From positions 91,691-155,690 of the forward strand of contig DAHUXD010000023.1 of NCBI GenBank assembly GCA_027307335.1: DNA of 64,000 nt. The letters run 5' to 3'. The notes under the pieces are model-generated. The model was not told the origin of the DNA. It searched no databases and worked only from the letters and a program-made list of their open reading frames with translations. This DNA is from Acidobacteriota bacterium. Lineage in GTDB: Bacteria; Acidobacteriota; Thermoanaerobaculia; UBA5066; Gp7-AA6. The position numbers were made by a program, and so were the translations under genes. Each line of letters begins with the position of its first letter. Position 1 is the stretch's first letter. Below, in pieces: positions 45,755 through 54,709 of the stretch.

Positions 45755-48439
45755 ATGTCCCTTTCGCCGGGCTCCCGCCTCGGCCCCTACGAAATCCTGT
45801 CGCCGATCGGCGCAGGAGGCATGGGAGAGGTCTACAAGGCTCGCGACACGCGGCTGGATCGGACCGTCGCGATCAAGGTCCTTCCGGCTCACCTGTCCTC
45901 TTCGACGGAGTCCCGCCAGCGATTCGAGCGCGAGGCGAAGACGATCTCGCAGCTCTCGCACCCGCACATCTGCGCGCTGTACGACGTCGGAAGCGAAGGT
46001 GAGGCCGAGTACCTCGTCATGGAGTATCTCGAGGGCGAGACGTTGACCGATCGGTTGGGGCGCGGCCGTCTCCCGAACGAGCAGCTTCTGCGTCATGCCG
46101 TGGAAATCGCCGAGGCTCTCGACGCGGCCCATCGGCAGGGGATCGTCCACCGGGACCTGAAGCCGGGCAACGTCATGCTGACGAAGTCCGGCGTGAAGCT
46201 CCTGGACTTCGGGCTGGCCAAGGCGATCGCGCCTCCGACGCCCGCGGGCAGTCTCACCGCGCTGCCGACGCAGCAGGGTCTCACCGAGGTCGGTTCGATC
46301 CTCGGAACCTTCCAGTACATGGCGCCCGAGCAGCTCGAGGGCAAGGAAGCGGACGGCCGGACCGACATTTTTGCCTTCGGGGCCGTGCTCTACGAGATGG
46401 CGACGGGGCAGAAGGCCTTCTCCGGCAAGAGCCAGGCCTCGTTGATCGCTGCGATCCTCGAGCACGATCCGCCGTCGATCTCGGCCATGCAGCCGCTGGT
46501 GCCTCCGGCGCTCGACCGCGTCGTGAAGACGTGCCTGGCGAAGGAACCGGACGATCGCTGGCAGACGGCGCACGACCTCAAGGCGGAGCTGAAGTGGATT
46601 GCCGAGGCCGGGTCGCAGGCGGGAGTGGTGGCGCCCGTCGTCGCGAGGAGGAAGAGCCGCGAGCGGATCGCCTGGGGCGTCGCCGGCCTCGCAGCGGCGA
46701 TCGCGGCGCTTCTTGCCGTTGGATACGTGCGTCGAGCGCCACGGCCCATGCCTCTCGTGAGGGCCCTGTTGCCCCTTCCTGAAAAGCTCTTTCTCGTCGA
46801 CATGGCGCTCTCATCGGACGGCCGGAGGCTCGCGTTCTCGGCTTCGAAGCCGGGAGGCCAGCCCTCGCTCTTCATCCGTGACCTGGATGCCGAGAGCGCG
46901 CGGCCCGTCCCCGCCGCCGACGTCGCCTACTTCCCCTTCTGGTCGCCGGACGGCCGTTGGGTTGCATACTTCGGCGACGGCAAGCTCCGAAAGATCGACG
47001 TCGAAGGCGGTGGTGCGGCGCAGACGATCTGCGACGCAGAAGTCGGGCTCGGCGGGACCTGGAACCGCGACGGAACGATCGTCTTCGCCCCGTCGGCCAC
47101 CTCGCCGCTCTTCCAGGTACCGGCCTCGGGCGGTACGCCGACGCCCGTCACGAAGCTCGACACCGCGAGACACGAGGTGGCGCACCGCTACCCGTCCTTT
47201 CTGCCGGACGGGCGTCACTTCCTCTACGCGGCGCAGAATCTCGGCGGTTCGTCTGACGAGGACGCCAGCGCCATCCTCGTCGGTTCCCTCGATGGTTCGA
47301 GCGCGAAAGCCATCGTGCCCGCGTTCTCGGTCGCAGCGTACTCGGCCGGCCAGCTGCTGTACGTCCGCGAGGATAGCCTCCTCGCGCAGCGGTTCGATCT
47401 GAACCGTTTCGTCCTCGTCGGTGATCCCGTGACGATCGCGCTACGCGTGTCTGACACCGACGAGTGGTCCGGCTCATACGCTTTCGCGGCGTCGGAACAG
47501 ACGTTGGCGCTGGGGCCCTGGATCACCGACCCGCAGCGTCTGGTCTGGTTCGATCGATCCGGAAAGACCCTGGGGTCCATCGGGGAACCGGGCCTCTTCC
47601 TCGCCGTCCGCCTTTCGCCCGATGGCCGTCGCGTCGCGACGAATGTCTGGAACGAGGCGAAGAACACGGGCGAAATCTGGGTCTACGAGACGGCTTCGGG
47701 AACGGGCGGGAGGTTCGTCTTCGGATCCATGAACAATTTCGGCCCAACGTGGTCGCCGGATGGAAGTCGGCTCTTCTTCGGCTCCGATCGCAAGAAGGCT
47801 CCGCGGCAGGCTGACATCTGGTTCAAGGCTGCAGACGGGTCGGTCGAGGAGCCGTATGTCAAGTCCGTGGACTCCATGATCCCCGAGGACTGGTCGCGGG
47901 ATGGTGCGTATCTCGCGACCGAAAAGATTCCCCTGCATGGAAAGAGAAACAACGAGGTCTGGATTCTGAAGTCGGCGGACCTTGAGCATCAGGTTGCCTT
48001 CGCCACGGAGGCCACGACCCAGACCGCCGCTCGCTTCTCCCCGGACGGCAAGTGGATCGCCTTCGATTCGAACGAGTCCGGAACCTTCGAGGTCTACGTG
48101 CGACCGTTCCCGGGTCCGGGCGGGAAATGGAAGGTCTCGACGGCGGGCGGGCAGTTTCCTCGCTGGAGGAGCGACGGCAAAGAGATGTTCTATGCGGGTC
48201 TCGACAACCGGATCATGGCCGTTCCGGTGACATTCACGCCGGGCTTTCAGGCAGGCACGCCCGAGCCCCTCTTTGCGGCCCATCCCGGCAATCCCGGAGT
48301 GCCCGCAGATTTCTTCGACGTGACGGCCGACGGTCAGAGGTTCCTGGTTGCCACCGCCCCGGAGGGCGCTGGGTCGCCGCCGCTGAACCTCCTCGTCAAT
48401 TGGACGGCGTTGCTGAAGAAGAACGCGACTTCCCGCTGA
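45755..48439 (+). CDS. Eukaryotic-like Ser/Thr kinase with PD40 propeller (array member 1)
   Basis: 894 residues from ATG 45755. Cytoplasmic kinase domain (~10-275): [11 protein letters not shown]ly loop, VAIKVLP Lys, [19 protein letters not shown] catalytic loop, LLDFGLAK, and APEQL of the P+1 area. One transmembrane helix follows (about 308-328, [21 protein letters not shown]), then a periplasmic TolB/PD40-type propeller with [11 protein letters not shown] and [16 protein letters not shown] blades. TAGAAT at 45736 is a possible -10. The 3' end overlaps the convergent beta-lactamase-like gene by 44 nt. It probably senses an extracytoplasmic ligand; substrates unknown. Confidence 0.93.
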   Translation: MSLSPGSRLGPYEILSPIGAGGMGEVYKARDTRLDRTVAIKVLPAHLSSSTESRQRFEREAKTISQLSHPHICALYDVGSEGEAEYLVMEYLEGETLTDRLGRGRLPNEQLLRHAVEIAEALDAAHRQGIVHRDLKPGNVMLTKSGVKLLDFGLAKAIAPPTPAGSLTALPTQQGLTEVGSILGTFQYMAPEQLEGKEADGRTDIFAFGAVLYEMATGQKAFSGKSQASLIAAILEHDPPSISAMQPLVPPALDRVVKTCLAKEPDDRWQTAHDLKAELKWIAEAGSQAGVVAPVVARRKSRERIAWGVAGLAAAIAALLAVGYVRRAPRPMPLVRALLPLPEKLFLVDMALSSDGRRLAFSASKPGGQPSLFIRDLDAESARPVPAADVAYFPFWSPDGRWVAYFGDGKLRKIDVEGGGAAQTICDAEVGLGGTWNRDGTIVFAPSATSPLFQVPASGGTPTPVTKLDTARHEVAHRYPSFLPDGRHFLYAAQNLGGSSDEDASAILVGSLDGSSAKAIVPAFSVAAYSAGQLLYVREDSLLAQRFDLNRFVLVGDPVTIALRVSDTDEWSGSYAFAASEQTLALGPWITDPQRLVWFDRSGKTLGSIGEPGLFLAVRLSPDGRRVATNVWNEAKNTGEIWVYETASGTGGRFVFGSMNNFGPTWSPDGSRLFFGSDRKKAPRQADIWFKAADGSVEEPYVKSVDSMIPEDWSRDGAYLATEKIPLHGKRNNEVWILKSADLEHQVAFATEATTQTAARFSPDGKWIAFDSNESGTFEVYVRPFPGPGGKWKVSTAGGQFPRWRSDGKEMFYAGLDNRIMAVPVTFTPGFQAGTPEPLFAAHPGNPGVPADFFDVTADGQRFLVATAPEGAGSPPLNLLVNWTALLKKNATSR

Positions 48440-49337
48440 ACGCTTCGTAGATCATCCGCGAGATCTCGCCGCCCGTCTTCAGCGCCTCGCTGTCGGCGCC
48501 CGGGGACTTGTCGGCGATGCGGCGGGCGCAGATGGCGATGACGTACCTCGCGTTCGGTCCCTTCACGTAGGCCGCGTCGTTGCGGACGTCGCCCTTGAAG
48601 CCCTTCGCGTCGGGAAGTTTCTCCTCGTCCCAGCCGGTCTTGTTCGCGACGAGGATCTCCTCCTTCTCGAAGGGGAGCGAGCGCGGGATCATCGCGCGGT
48701 CCTGCTGCTCGGCCAGCAGCGCGATCATCCGGTCGCACGCGGCGCGCGAGACGACCTTGCCCTCCGCGATGAGCGCGAGCAGCGTCGCGGCCTCGCGCGG
48801 CGTGGTCGAGCCGAGGCCGTACTCCTTCTCCTCCTCCGGCAGGACGTCGGCGCGTCCGTCCCGGAAGGTCGGCCGGTAGAGGCGCGTCTTCGTCAGGCCG
48901 TACGAGTCGAGGAGCTTGTCCACGTTCGCCGTGCCGACGAGGCCGACGAGCAGGTTCGTCGCCGTGTTGTCGCTGTAGGCGATCATCAGATGCAGCAGGT
49001 CGTCCACGGTCAGGACGACCCCGGGGTGGAGCATGTTGACCGGCACGGTCTCGCCGCCGGCCTTGTCGGAGGCCTTCAGGGTGACGGAGGTGTCGTGTTT
49101 CAGCTTGCCTTCGGCGATCTGATGGAACACCTCGGCCATGACGGCGACCTTGATCAGGCTCGCGGTGGGGAAGCGCTGGTCGGGGTTGACCGCGACGACC
49201 TCGCCGCTCGCGAGGTTCTTCGCATAGACGCCCATCTCGCCGTGGAAGGCGGCGACCCGGGCGGCGACCTGGTTCTGGACGGCGGGCGCGGGCGCCAGCG
49301 AGAGGAGCGTCGTCAAGATCGCCGCCGTGGCGCGCAT
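48396..49337 (-). CDS. Class A beta-lactamase-like serine hydrolase
   Basis: 313 residues from ATG 49337. Signal peptide about 1-20. S60-L-I-K63 (SxxK), S122-D-N124, and K233-T-G235 are all present and correctly spaced. The omega-loop ExxxN is not obvious: the segment [21 protein letters not shown] lacks the usual ExxLN. The enzyme may thus be a penicillin-interacting or slow hydrolase rather than a true resistance enzyme. It is exported. It runs convergently into the kinase gene, overlapping its last 44 nt. Confidence 0.88.
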   Translation of the reverse strand: MRATAAILTTLLSLAPAPAVQNQVAARVAAFHGEMGVYAKNLASGEVVAVNPDQRFPTASLIKVAVMAEVFHQIAEGKLKHDTSVTLKASDKAGGETVPVNMLHPGVVLTVDDLLHLMIAYSDNTATNLLVGLVGTANVDKLLDSYGLTKTRLYRPTFRDGRADVLPEEEKEYGLGSTTPREAATLLALIAEGKVVSRAACDRMIALLAEQQDRAMIPRSLPFEKEEILVANKTGWDEEKLPDAKGFKGDVRNDAAYVKGPNARYVIAICARRIADKSPGADSEALKTGGEISRMIYEAFSGKSRSSSATPSN

Positions 49338-49409
49338 TCGGGGCGCGATGGTATCGCGGGGTGCGGCGTAAGATCCGGAGCGCGTGAAACGAGCTGGTCG
49401 GCCTGCTGC

Positions 49410-49553
49410 CCCCCTCACCCTTGCCCTCTCCCCCCGGTGGGGGGAGAGGGTTTTATGTTGGAGCGCCTCCCTTTTCTTCTCCCCCGATCGCGGGTGGAGA
49501 GGGTCATCACCTCTCTCTCCCCCTGGCAGGGGGAGAGGGCTGGGGTGAGGGGG
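49410..49553. repeat. R1 repeat cluster
   Basis: Three degenerate units (CCCCTCACCCTTGCCCTCTC; TTCTCCCCCGATCGCGGGTG; CTCTCCCCCTGGCAGGGGGA with GGGGTGAGGGGG) fill the divergent gap between the beta-lactamase-like gene and the TPR kinase. Confidence 0.65.
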
Positions 49554-49563
49554 TCGCAATCCG

Positions 49564-52002
49564 ATGACTCTTCCTTCCGGCACGCGCCTCGGCCCCTACG
49601 AGATCGCCACGCCGATCGGCGCGGGTGGCATGGGCGAGGTCTACCGCGCGAAGGATTCGCGCCTCGGCCGCGACGTCGCGGTCAAGGTCCTGCCCGAGTC
49701 CGTCGCGGCCGACACGGAACGGCTGCGCCGCTTCGAGCAGGAGGCGCGGTCCGCGTCGGCGCTGAACCATCCGAACATCGTCACGATCCACGACGTCGGT
49801 CAGACGGACGGCCGGTCGTGGATCGCGATGGAGCTCGTCGAGGGGACGAGCCTCCGCCAGCTCCTCGCCTCCGGCGCGCTGCCGATCAGGCGCGCGCTCG
49901 CGATCGGCACGCAGATCGCGGAGGGCCTCGCGCGCGCGCACGCCTCCGGTATCGTCCACCGGGACCTCAAGCCCGAGAACGTCATGGTCACCTCCGACGG
50001 GCTCGTCAAGATCCTCGACTTCGGCCTGGCGAAGGCGGCGGCGGCGCCGGCGCCGGACGCGAGCCAGGTGGCGACCGCCGCGCAGCAGACCGAGGCCGGC
50101 ATCGTCCTCGGCACGGTCGGCTACATGTCGCCGGAGCAGGCGACCGGGCGAGCCGTGGATCACCGGTCCGACCAGTTCGCCCTCGGCGCGATCCTCTACG
50201 AGACCGCGACCGGGCGCCGCGCGTTTCAGGGCGCGAGCGCGGTCGAGACGCTCTCGAAGATCCTGAAGGAGGAGCCGGAGCCTCTCGCGAAGGTACAGCC
50301 CGGCGTCCCCGAGCCGCTCGTCTGGATCGTCGACCGCTGCCTCGCCAAGGAGCCGGAGGAGCGCTACCAGTCCACGCGCGATCTCGCGCGCGACCTCGCG
50401 GGAGTCCGCGACCGCACGTCCGGCGCCCACCCGGCGTCCACGAGCTTTTCGGGACGCGGCCGCGGGCGGAGGCGAGCCGCCGTTCTGGGGGCGCTGGTCG
50501 TCGGGGCTGCGATCGTGACCGGCGCCGTCCTCCTTCGACGCTCCCGCGCCGGCGGCGGCGCCGATGCCGGCGCGGTCCGCTCGCTCGCGGTGCTGCCGCT
50601 CAAACCGCTCTCGACCGACGCGATGGACGAGGCGCTCGGGCTCGGGATCTCCGACACCATCATCCGCGGGCTCAGCCGCACGGACGCGATCACGGTGCGG
50701 CCGCTGTCGGCCGTCCGGAAGTACTCGAAAGGGGACGTGGACGCGGTCGACGCCGCGAAGGCTCTGAAGACCGACACGGTCCTCGAGGGCTCGGTCCAGC
50801 GCGCCGGCGGCAAGCTCCGCGTCAGCGTGAACCTCCTGCGCGCCTCCGATGGCCGCTCGCTCTGGACGGAATCGTTCGACGTTCCCGAATCGGAGGTCTT
50901 CCAGCTCGAGGATTCGGTGTCGAACGCGGTCGTCGCTCGCCTGCGCCTGCGCCTCGAGCCGGGACAGCGCGACCGCATGAACAAGCGCTTCACCCGGAGC
51001 ACGGAGGCCTACGAGCAGTTCATCATCGGCTCGAACGAGTTCGGGAAGTGCGGACCCGGGTGGGGCGGCGAGCATCTCGACGAGTCGGTCCGGCGTTTCG
51101 AGCGCGCGATTGCCCTCGATCCCAACTACGCCCTCGCGCATGCGAGCCTCGCCGAGGCGTATCTCTGGCGCGATCTCTTCTTTCGCCCCGGCGCCGGCGA
51201 TCTCGAGAAGGCGCAGGCGCAGGCCGCCGAGGCGGACCGCCTGGATCCGCAGCTCGCCGAGACCCACATGGTCCGCTACCAGCTCGAGTGGAGCCACTAC
51301 AGGAACTTCGACATCGAGGCCGCGATGCGGGAGCTGAGCGCGGCCCGAAAGATCGATCCGATGTTCGCCCACGACGAGACGACGATCCTCCTCGCCCACA
51401 TGGGGCTCGAGGGCGCGTTCCGGCGCGAGTCCATCGAGGGGCAGCAGGTCGATCCGTCGTCGGGGGCCGCGAAGCGGTTCTCGGTCGAGGGCCTGGTCCT
51501 GCTCGGCCTGTTCGACGAGGCGCTGTCGGTGGCGAAGGAGCGAAGCGTCCCGGCGACCGAGAGCCGTCTACCGATGGCGCTCCTCGTGAAGGGGCGCTTC
51601 GACGAGGCGAGGGCGGCGGCCGACGCGCTGCTGAAGGAGCAGCCGGGCCACCACAACGCGGTCGCGCTCCGAGAGCTCGTGGCCGTGCTCTCGGGGGAGC
51701 GTGCCGCGAACGAGGCCGCGCTCGCGGGCGCGATCGAGAGCGGCAAGCTCCTGCGCGACTATCACCACACGCTGTACTCGATCGCGTGCATCCGGGCCGC
51801 CCAGGGCGATGCGAAGGGAGCCGTCGACATGCTGCGGAAGACCGTCGCCGCGGGCATGCCCGACCGGACGCTCTTCCTCAGAGACCCGCTGCTCGAAAGA
51901 GTCCGGAAGACGCCCGAGTTCGCCGCCTTCGACGCCGAGCTCGAGCCGGTCTGGCGGCGCTACGAGAAGGAGTGGGGCGGAGCCTCGAATCAGGGCTCGT
52001 GA
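49564..52002 (+). CDS. Ser/Thr kinase with FlgO/TolB-N-like and TPR domains (array member 2)
   Basis: 812 residues. The kinase domain is complete ([38 protein letters not shown]). A transmembrane helix (about 304-322) follows, then a segment [32 protein letters not shown] of the TolB-N/FlgO-like type found behind CadC and adenylate cyclases, and finally TPR helices (about 480-800, [23 protein letters not shown] and others). It differs from its neighbours, which carry PD40 propellers. The catalytic loop reads KPENVM rather than KPGNVM. It is a distinct lineage within the array. Confidence 0.93.
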   Translation: MTLPSGTRLGPYEIATPIGAGGMGEVYRAKDSRLGRDVAVKVLPESVAADTERLRRFEQEARSASALNHPNIVTIHDVGQTDGRSWIAMELVEGTSLRQLLASGALPIRRALAIGTQIAEGLARAHASGIVHRDLKPENVMVTSDGLVKILDFGLAKAAAAPAPDASQVATAAQQTEAGIVLGTVGYMSPEQATGRAVDHRSDQFALGAILYETATGRRAFQGASAVETLSKILKEEPEPLAKVQPGVPEPLVWIVDRCLAKEPEERYQSTRDLARDLAGVRDRTSGAHPASTSFSGRGRGRRRAAVLGALVVGAAIVTGAVLLRRSRAGGGADAGAVRSLAVLPLKPLSTDAMDEALGLGISDTIIRGLSRTDAITVRPLSAVRKYSKGDVDAVDAAKALKTDTVLEGSVQRAGGKLRVSVNLLRASDGRSLWTESFDVPESEVFQLEDSVSNAVVARLRLRLEPGQRDRMNKRFTRSTEAYEQFIIGSNEFGKCGPGWGGEHLDESVRRFERAIALDPNYALAHASLAEAYLWRDLFFRPGAGDLEKAQAQAAEADRLDPQLAETHMVRYQLEWSHYRNFDIEAAMRELSAARKIDPMFAHDETTILLAHMGLEGAFRRESIEGQQVDPSSGAAKRFSVEGLVLLGLFDEALSVAKERSVPATESRLPMALLVKGRFDEARAAADALLKEQPGHHNAVALRELVAVLSGERAANEAALAGAIESGKLLRDYHHTLYSIACIRAAQGDAKGAVDMLRKTVAAGMPDRTLFLRDPLLERVRKTPEFAAFDAELEPVWRRYEKEWGGASNQGS

Positions 52003-52045
52003 GGAACCCTTCCGGGAATCGTTCCGTTGTAGGCTGTCCTTCAAT

Positions 52046-54709
52046 TTGACTCTTTCCGCCGGAACCCGGCTCGGCCCCTACGAGATCGTCTCCCCGCTCG
52101 GCGCGGGTGGCATGGGCGAGGTCTACAAGGCGCGCGACACGCGGCTCGACCGCGACGTCGCCGTCAAGGTCCTCTCGACCCATCTCTCGACGAGCGAAGA
52201 GGTCCGCCAGCGCTTCGAGCGCGAGGCGAAGACGATTTCGAAGTTCTCGCACCCGCACATCTGCGCGCTTTACGACGTGGGCCGCGAGGGCGAGACCGAC
52301 TACCTCGTCATGGAGTTCCTGGAGGGCGAGTCGCTCGCCGACCGCCTCGGGAAGGGAGCGCTCCCGACCGAGCAGATCCTCCGCTACGGGACCGAGATCG
52401 CCGACGCGCTCGACAAGGCGCACCGGCAGGGGATCGTCCATCGCGATCTGAAGCCCGGCAACGTCATGCTGACGAAGACGGGGGTGAAGCTCCTCGACTT
52501 CGGCCTGGCGAAGCCGCTCGCGACGGCGGGCGCGCGGCCGATCTCCGGCGCGTCGAGCCTCATGACCGAGGCGCAGGCCAGCCAGCCGCTGACCGAGCGC
52601 GGCACCGTGCTCGGCACGTTCCAGTACATGGCGCCCGAGCAGCTCGAGGGCGGCGAGGCGGACGCGCGGTCGGACATCTTCGCGTTCGGCGCCGTGCTCT
52701 ACGAGATGGCGACGGGGAGGAAGGCGTTCAGCGGCAAGAGCCAGGCCTCGCTGATCGGCTCGATCCTGCGCGACGATCCGCCCTCGATCTCGGAAGCCGC
52801 CCCGATGGTGCCGCCGGCGTTGAACCGCGTCGTCAGGACGTGCCTCGCGAAGGACCCGGAGGACCGGTTCCAGACCGCGCACGACGTGAAGCTCCAGCTC
52901 CAGTGGATCCAGGAGGGCGGCTCGCAGGCGGGGCTGCCGGCGCCCGTCGTCGCGCGCCGCAAGAACCGCGAGAAGCTCGCGTGGGCCGTCGCCGCGGTGG
53001 CCATCGCGGCCGCGGCGGTCGCGGCGTTCGGCTGGGCGCGCCGCGCGCCGAAGCCGCCCCGGGTGGTCCGCTTCGAGATCGTCACGCCGCCGGAGATCGT
53101 CACGCTCGACGCGCCCCGGATCTCGCCGGACGGCCGCACCCTCGCCTTCAACGCGACCGACACGACCGGAAAGACGCAGGTCTGGCTGCGCCCGCTCGAC
53201 GCGCTCGCGGCGAAGCCGCTCCCGGGCACCGAGGGGGCGACGCGGCCGTTCTGGTCGCCGGACTCGAAGTTCCTGGCGTTCTTCTCGGACGGCAAGCTGA
53301 AGAAGATCGACATCGCGGGCGGCCCGCCCCAGAAGATCTGCGACGCACCTTCGGGCTCCGATGGGACCTGGAACGCCGAGGGCGTGATCCTGTTCGACGG
53401 CCGTGCGAACGATCCGATCCAGCGGGTCTCCGCGTCGGGCGGCGCGCCGGCGATCGAAGTCAAGGCCGATCCGGCGCTGAAGATCGCCGAGACCGGGTGG
53501 CCCGAGTTCCTTCCGGACGGCAAGCACTATCTCTACATGGCGATCGCTCCCAAGGCGGAGGACAGCGTCTATCGCGTCGGTCTGCTCGGCTCGAAGGAGT
53601 CGAAGGTGCTCGCTCCCGCGCAGACGCTCGTGACGTACGCGCCGCCCGGTTACCTGCTCTTCGTGCGCGACCGCACGCTCGTCGCCCAGCCGTTCGACGT
53701 GAACGCGATGAAGACCACGGGCGAGCCCGTGCCGCTCGCGGAGAAGATCGGCACCGACGTCGTCGGCCTCGCGCGATTCTCCGTGTCGCGGGAGGGGACT
53801 CTGGCGTATCGCACCGGAGAGGCGGGGTCCCGGTTCCTCTGGGTCGACCGCGGCGGCAAGGAGCTCGACACCGTGGGCGATCCGGGGGAGTCACGCAACC
53901 CGATGCTGTCCCCGACGGGAGACCGGCTGGCGTTCAATCAGGATGATCCCCGCACGAGCACGAGTCACATCTGGGTGCGCGACCTCGCCCGCGGCTCGAA
54001 CTCCCGGCTGAGCTTCGGGGAGACCAACGAGACGGCTCCGGTCTGGTCGCCGGACGGGAAGCGGATCGTCTATCGCGTCGATCGCAAGGGACCCGCGGAT
54101 CTCGTTGCCAAGGCCGCCGATGGAACCGGAGAGGAGGAGGTGCTCCTGAAGGGAGAGGCCTTCATCATCCCGACCGACTGGTCGCGGGACGGCCGCTACA
54201 TCCTCTTCAACCAGGTCGGAAAGGACACGGGCACCGACCTGTGGGTTCTTCCGACCTTCGGTGACCGCAAGCCGATCGTCGTGCTCCGGACGCCCTTCAG
54301 CGAGGGCAACGCCGTCTTCTCGCCGGACGGCCGCTTCATCGCCTATCAGTCGAACGAGTCGGGACGTCCCGAGGTCTACGTGCGCAACTTTCCGGGTCCC
54401 GGCGGCAAGTGGCAGGTCTCGACGGCCGGAGGCGCCGATGCGCACTGGAGCGCCGACGGGAAGGAGATCACCTTCCGCTCGCCCGACCAGAAGGTCATGG
54501 CCGCCGCGGTGCGGACCACCGGCGAGGCCTTCGAGGCGAGCGTGCCGAAGGAGCTCTTCCTCGGACGATTCCAGCCCGCCAACGTGCGCAACCGCTATGC
54601 CGTGGCGCCGGACGGCCAGAAGTTCCTGCTCGTCGCGCCGCTCGGCCGCGACGCCATGGCGCCGACGACGGTGGTGCTGAACTGGTGGGCGGGACTGGAG
54701 AAGAAGTAG
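52046..54709 (+). CDS. Ser/Thr kinase with PD40 propeller (array member 3)
   Basis: 887 residues from TTG 52046. [14 protein letters not shown] matches the start of the paralogue at 57388. The kinase domain is complete ([45 protein letters not shown]). A transmembrane helix (about 310-330, WAVAAVAIAAAAVAAFGWA) is followed by a PD40 propeller (RISPDGRTLAF, WSPDSKFLAFF, FSPDGRFIAYQSNESGR) ending PTTVVLNWWAGLEKK. The next gene starts at the base after its stop. It is nearly identical in long stretches to members 5 and 6. Confidence 0.93.
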   Translation: MTLSAGTRLGPYEIVSPLGAGGMGEVYKARDTRLDRDVAVKVLSTHLSTSEEVRQRFEREAKTISKFSHPHICALYDVGREGETDYLVMEFLEGESLADRLGKGALPTEQILRYGTEIADALDKAHRQGIVHRDLKPGNVMLTKTGVKLLDFGLAKPLATAGARPISGASSLMTEAQASQPLTERGTVLGTFQYMAPEQLEGGEADARSDIFAFGAVLYEMATGRKAFSGKSQASLIGSILRDDPPSISEAAPMVPPALNRVVRTCLAKDPEDRFQTAHDVKLQLQWIQEGGSQAGLPAPVVARRKNREKLAWAVAAVAIAAAAVAAFGWARRAPKPPRVVRFEIVTPPEIVTLDAPRISPDGRTLAFNATDTTGKTQVWLRPLDALAAKPLPGTEGATRPFWSPDSKFLAFFSDGKLKKIDIAGGPPQKICDAPSGSDGTWNAEGVILFDGRANDPIQRVSASGGAPAIEVKADPALKIAETGWPEFLPDGKHYLYMAIAPKAEDSVYRVGLLGSKESKVLAPAQTLVTYAPPGYLLFVRDRTLVAQPFDVNAMKTTGEPVPLAEKIGTDVVGLARFSVSREGTLAYRTGEAGSRFLWVDRGGKELDTVGDPGESRNPMLSPTGDRLAFNQDDPRTSTSHIWVRDLARGSNSRLSFGETNETAPVWSPDGKRIVYRVDRKGPADLVAKAADGTGEEEVLLKGEAFIIPTDWSRDGRYILFNQVGKDTGTDLWVLPTFGDRKPIVVLRTPFSEGNAVFSPDGRFIAYQSNESGRPEVYVRNFPGPGGKWQVSTAGGADAHWSADGKEITFRSPDQKVMAAAVRTTGEAFEASVPKELFLGRFQPANVRNRYAVAPDGQKFLLVAPLGRDAMAPTTVVLNWWAGLEKK

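Noticed and set aside
48396..49337. A resistance-conferring class A beta-lactamase
   Set aside because: SxxK, SDN and KTG are present, but the omega-loop Glu/Asn segment is not recognisable, so only a beta-lactamase-like serine hydrolase is claimed.
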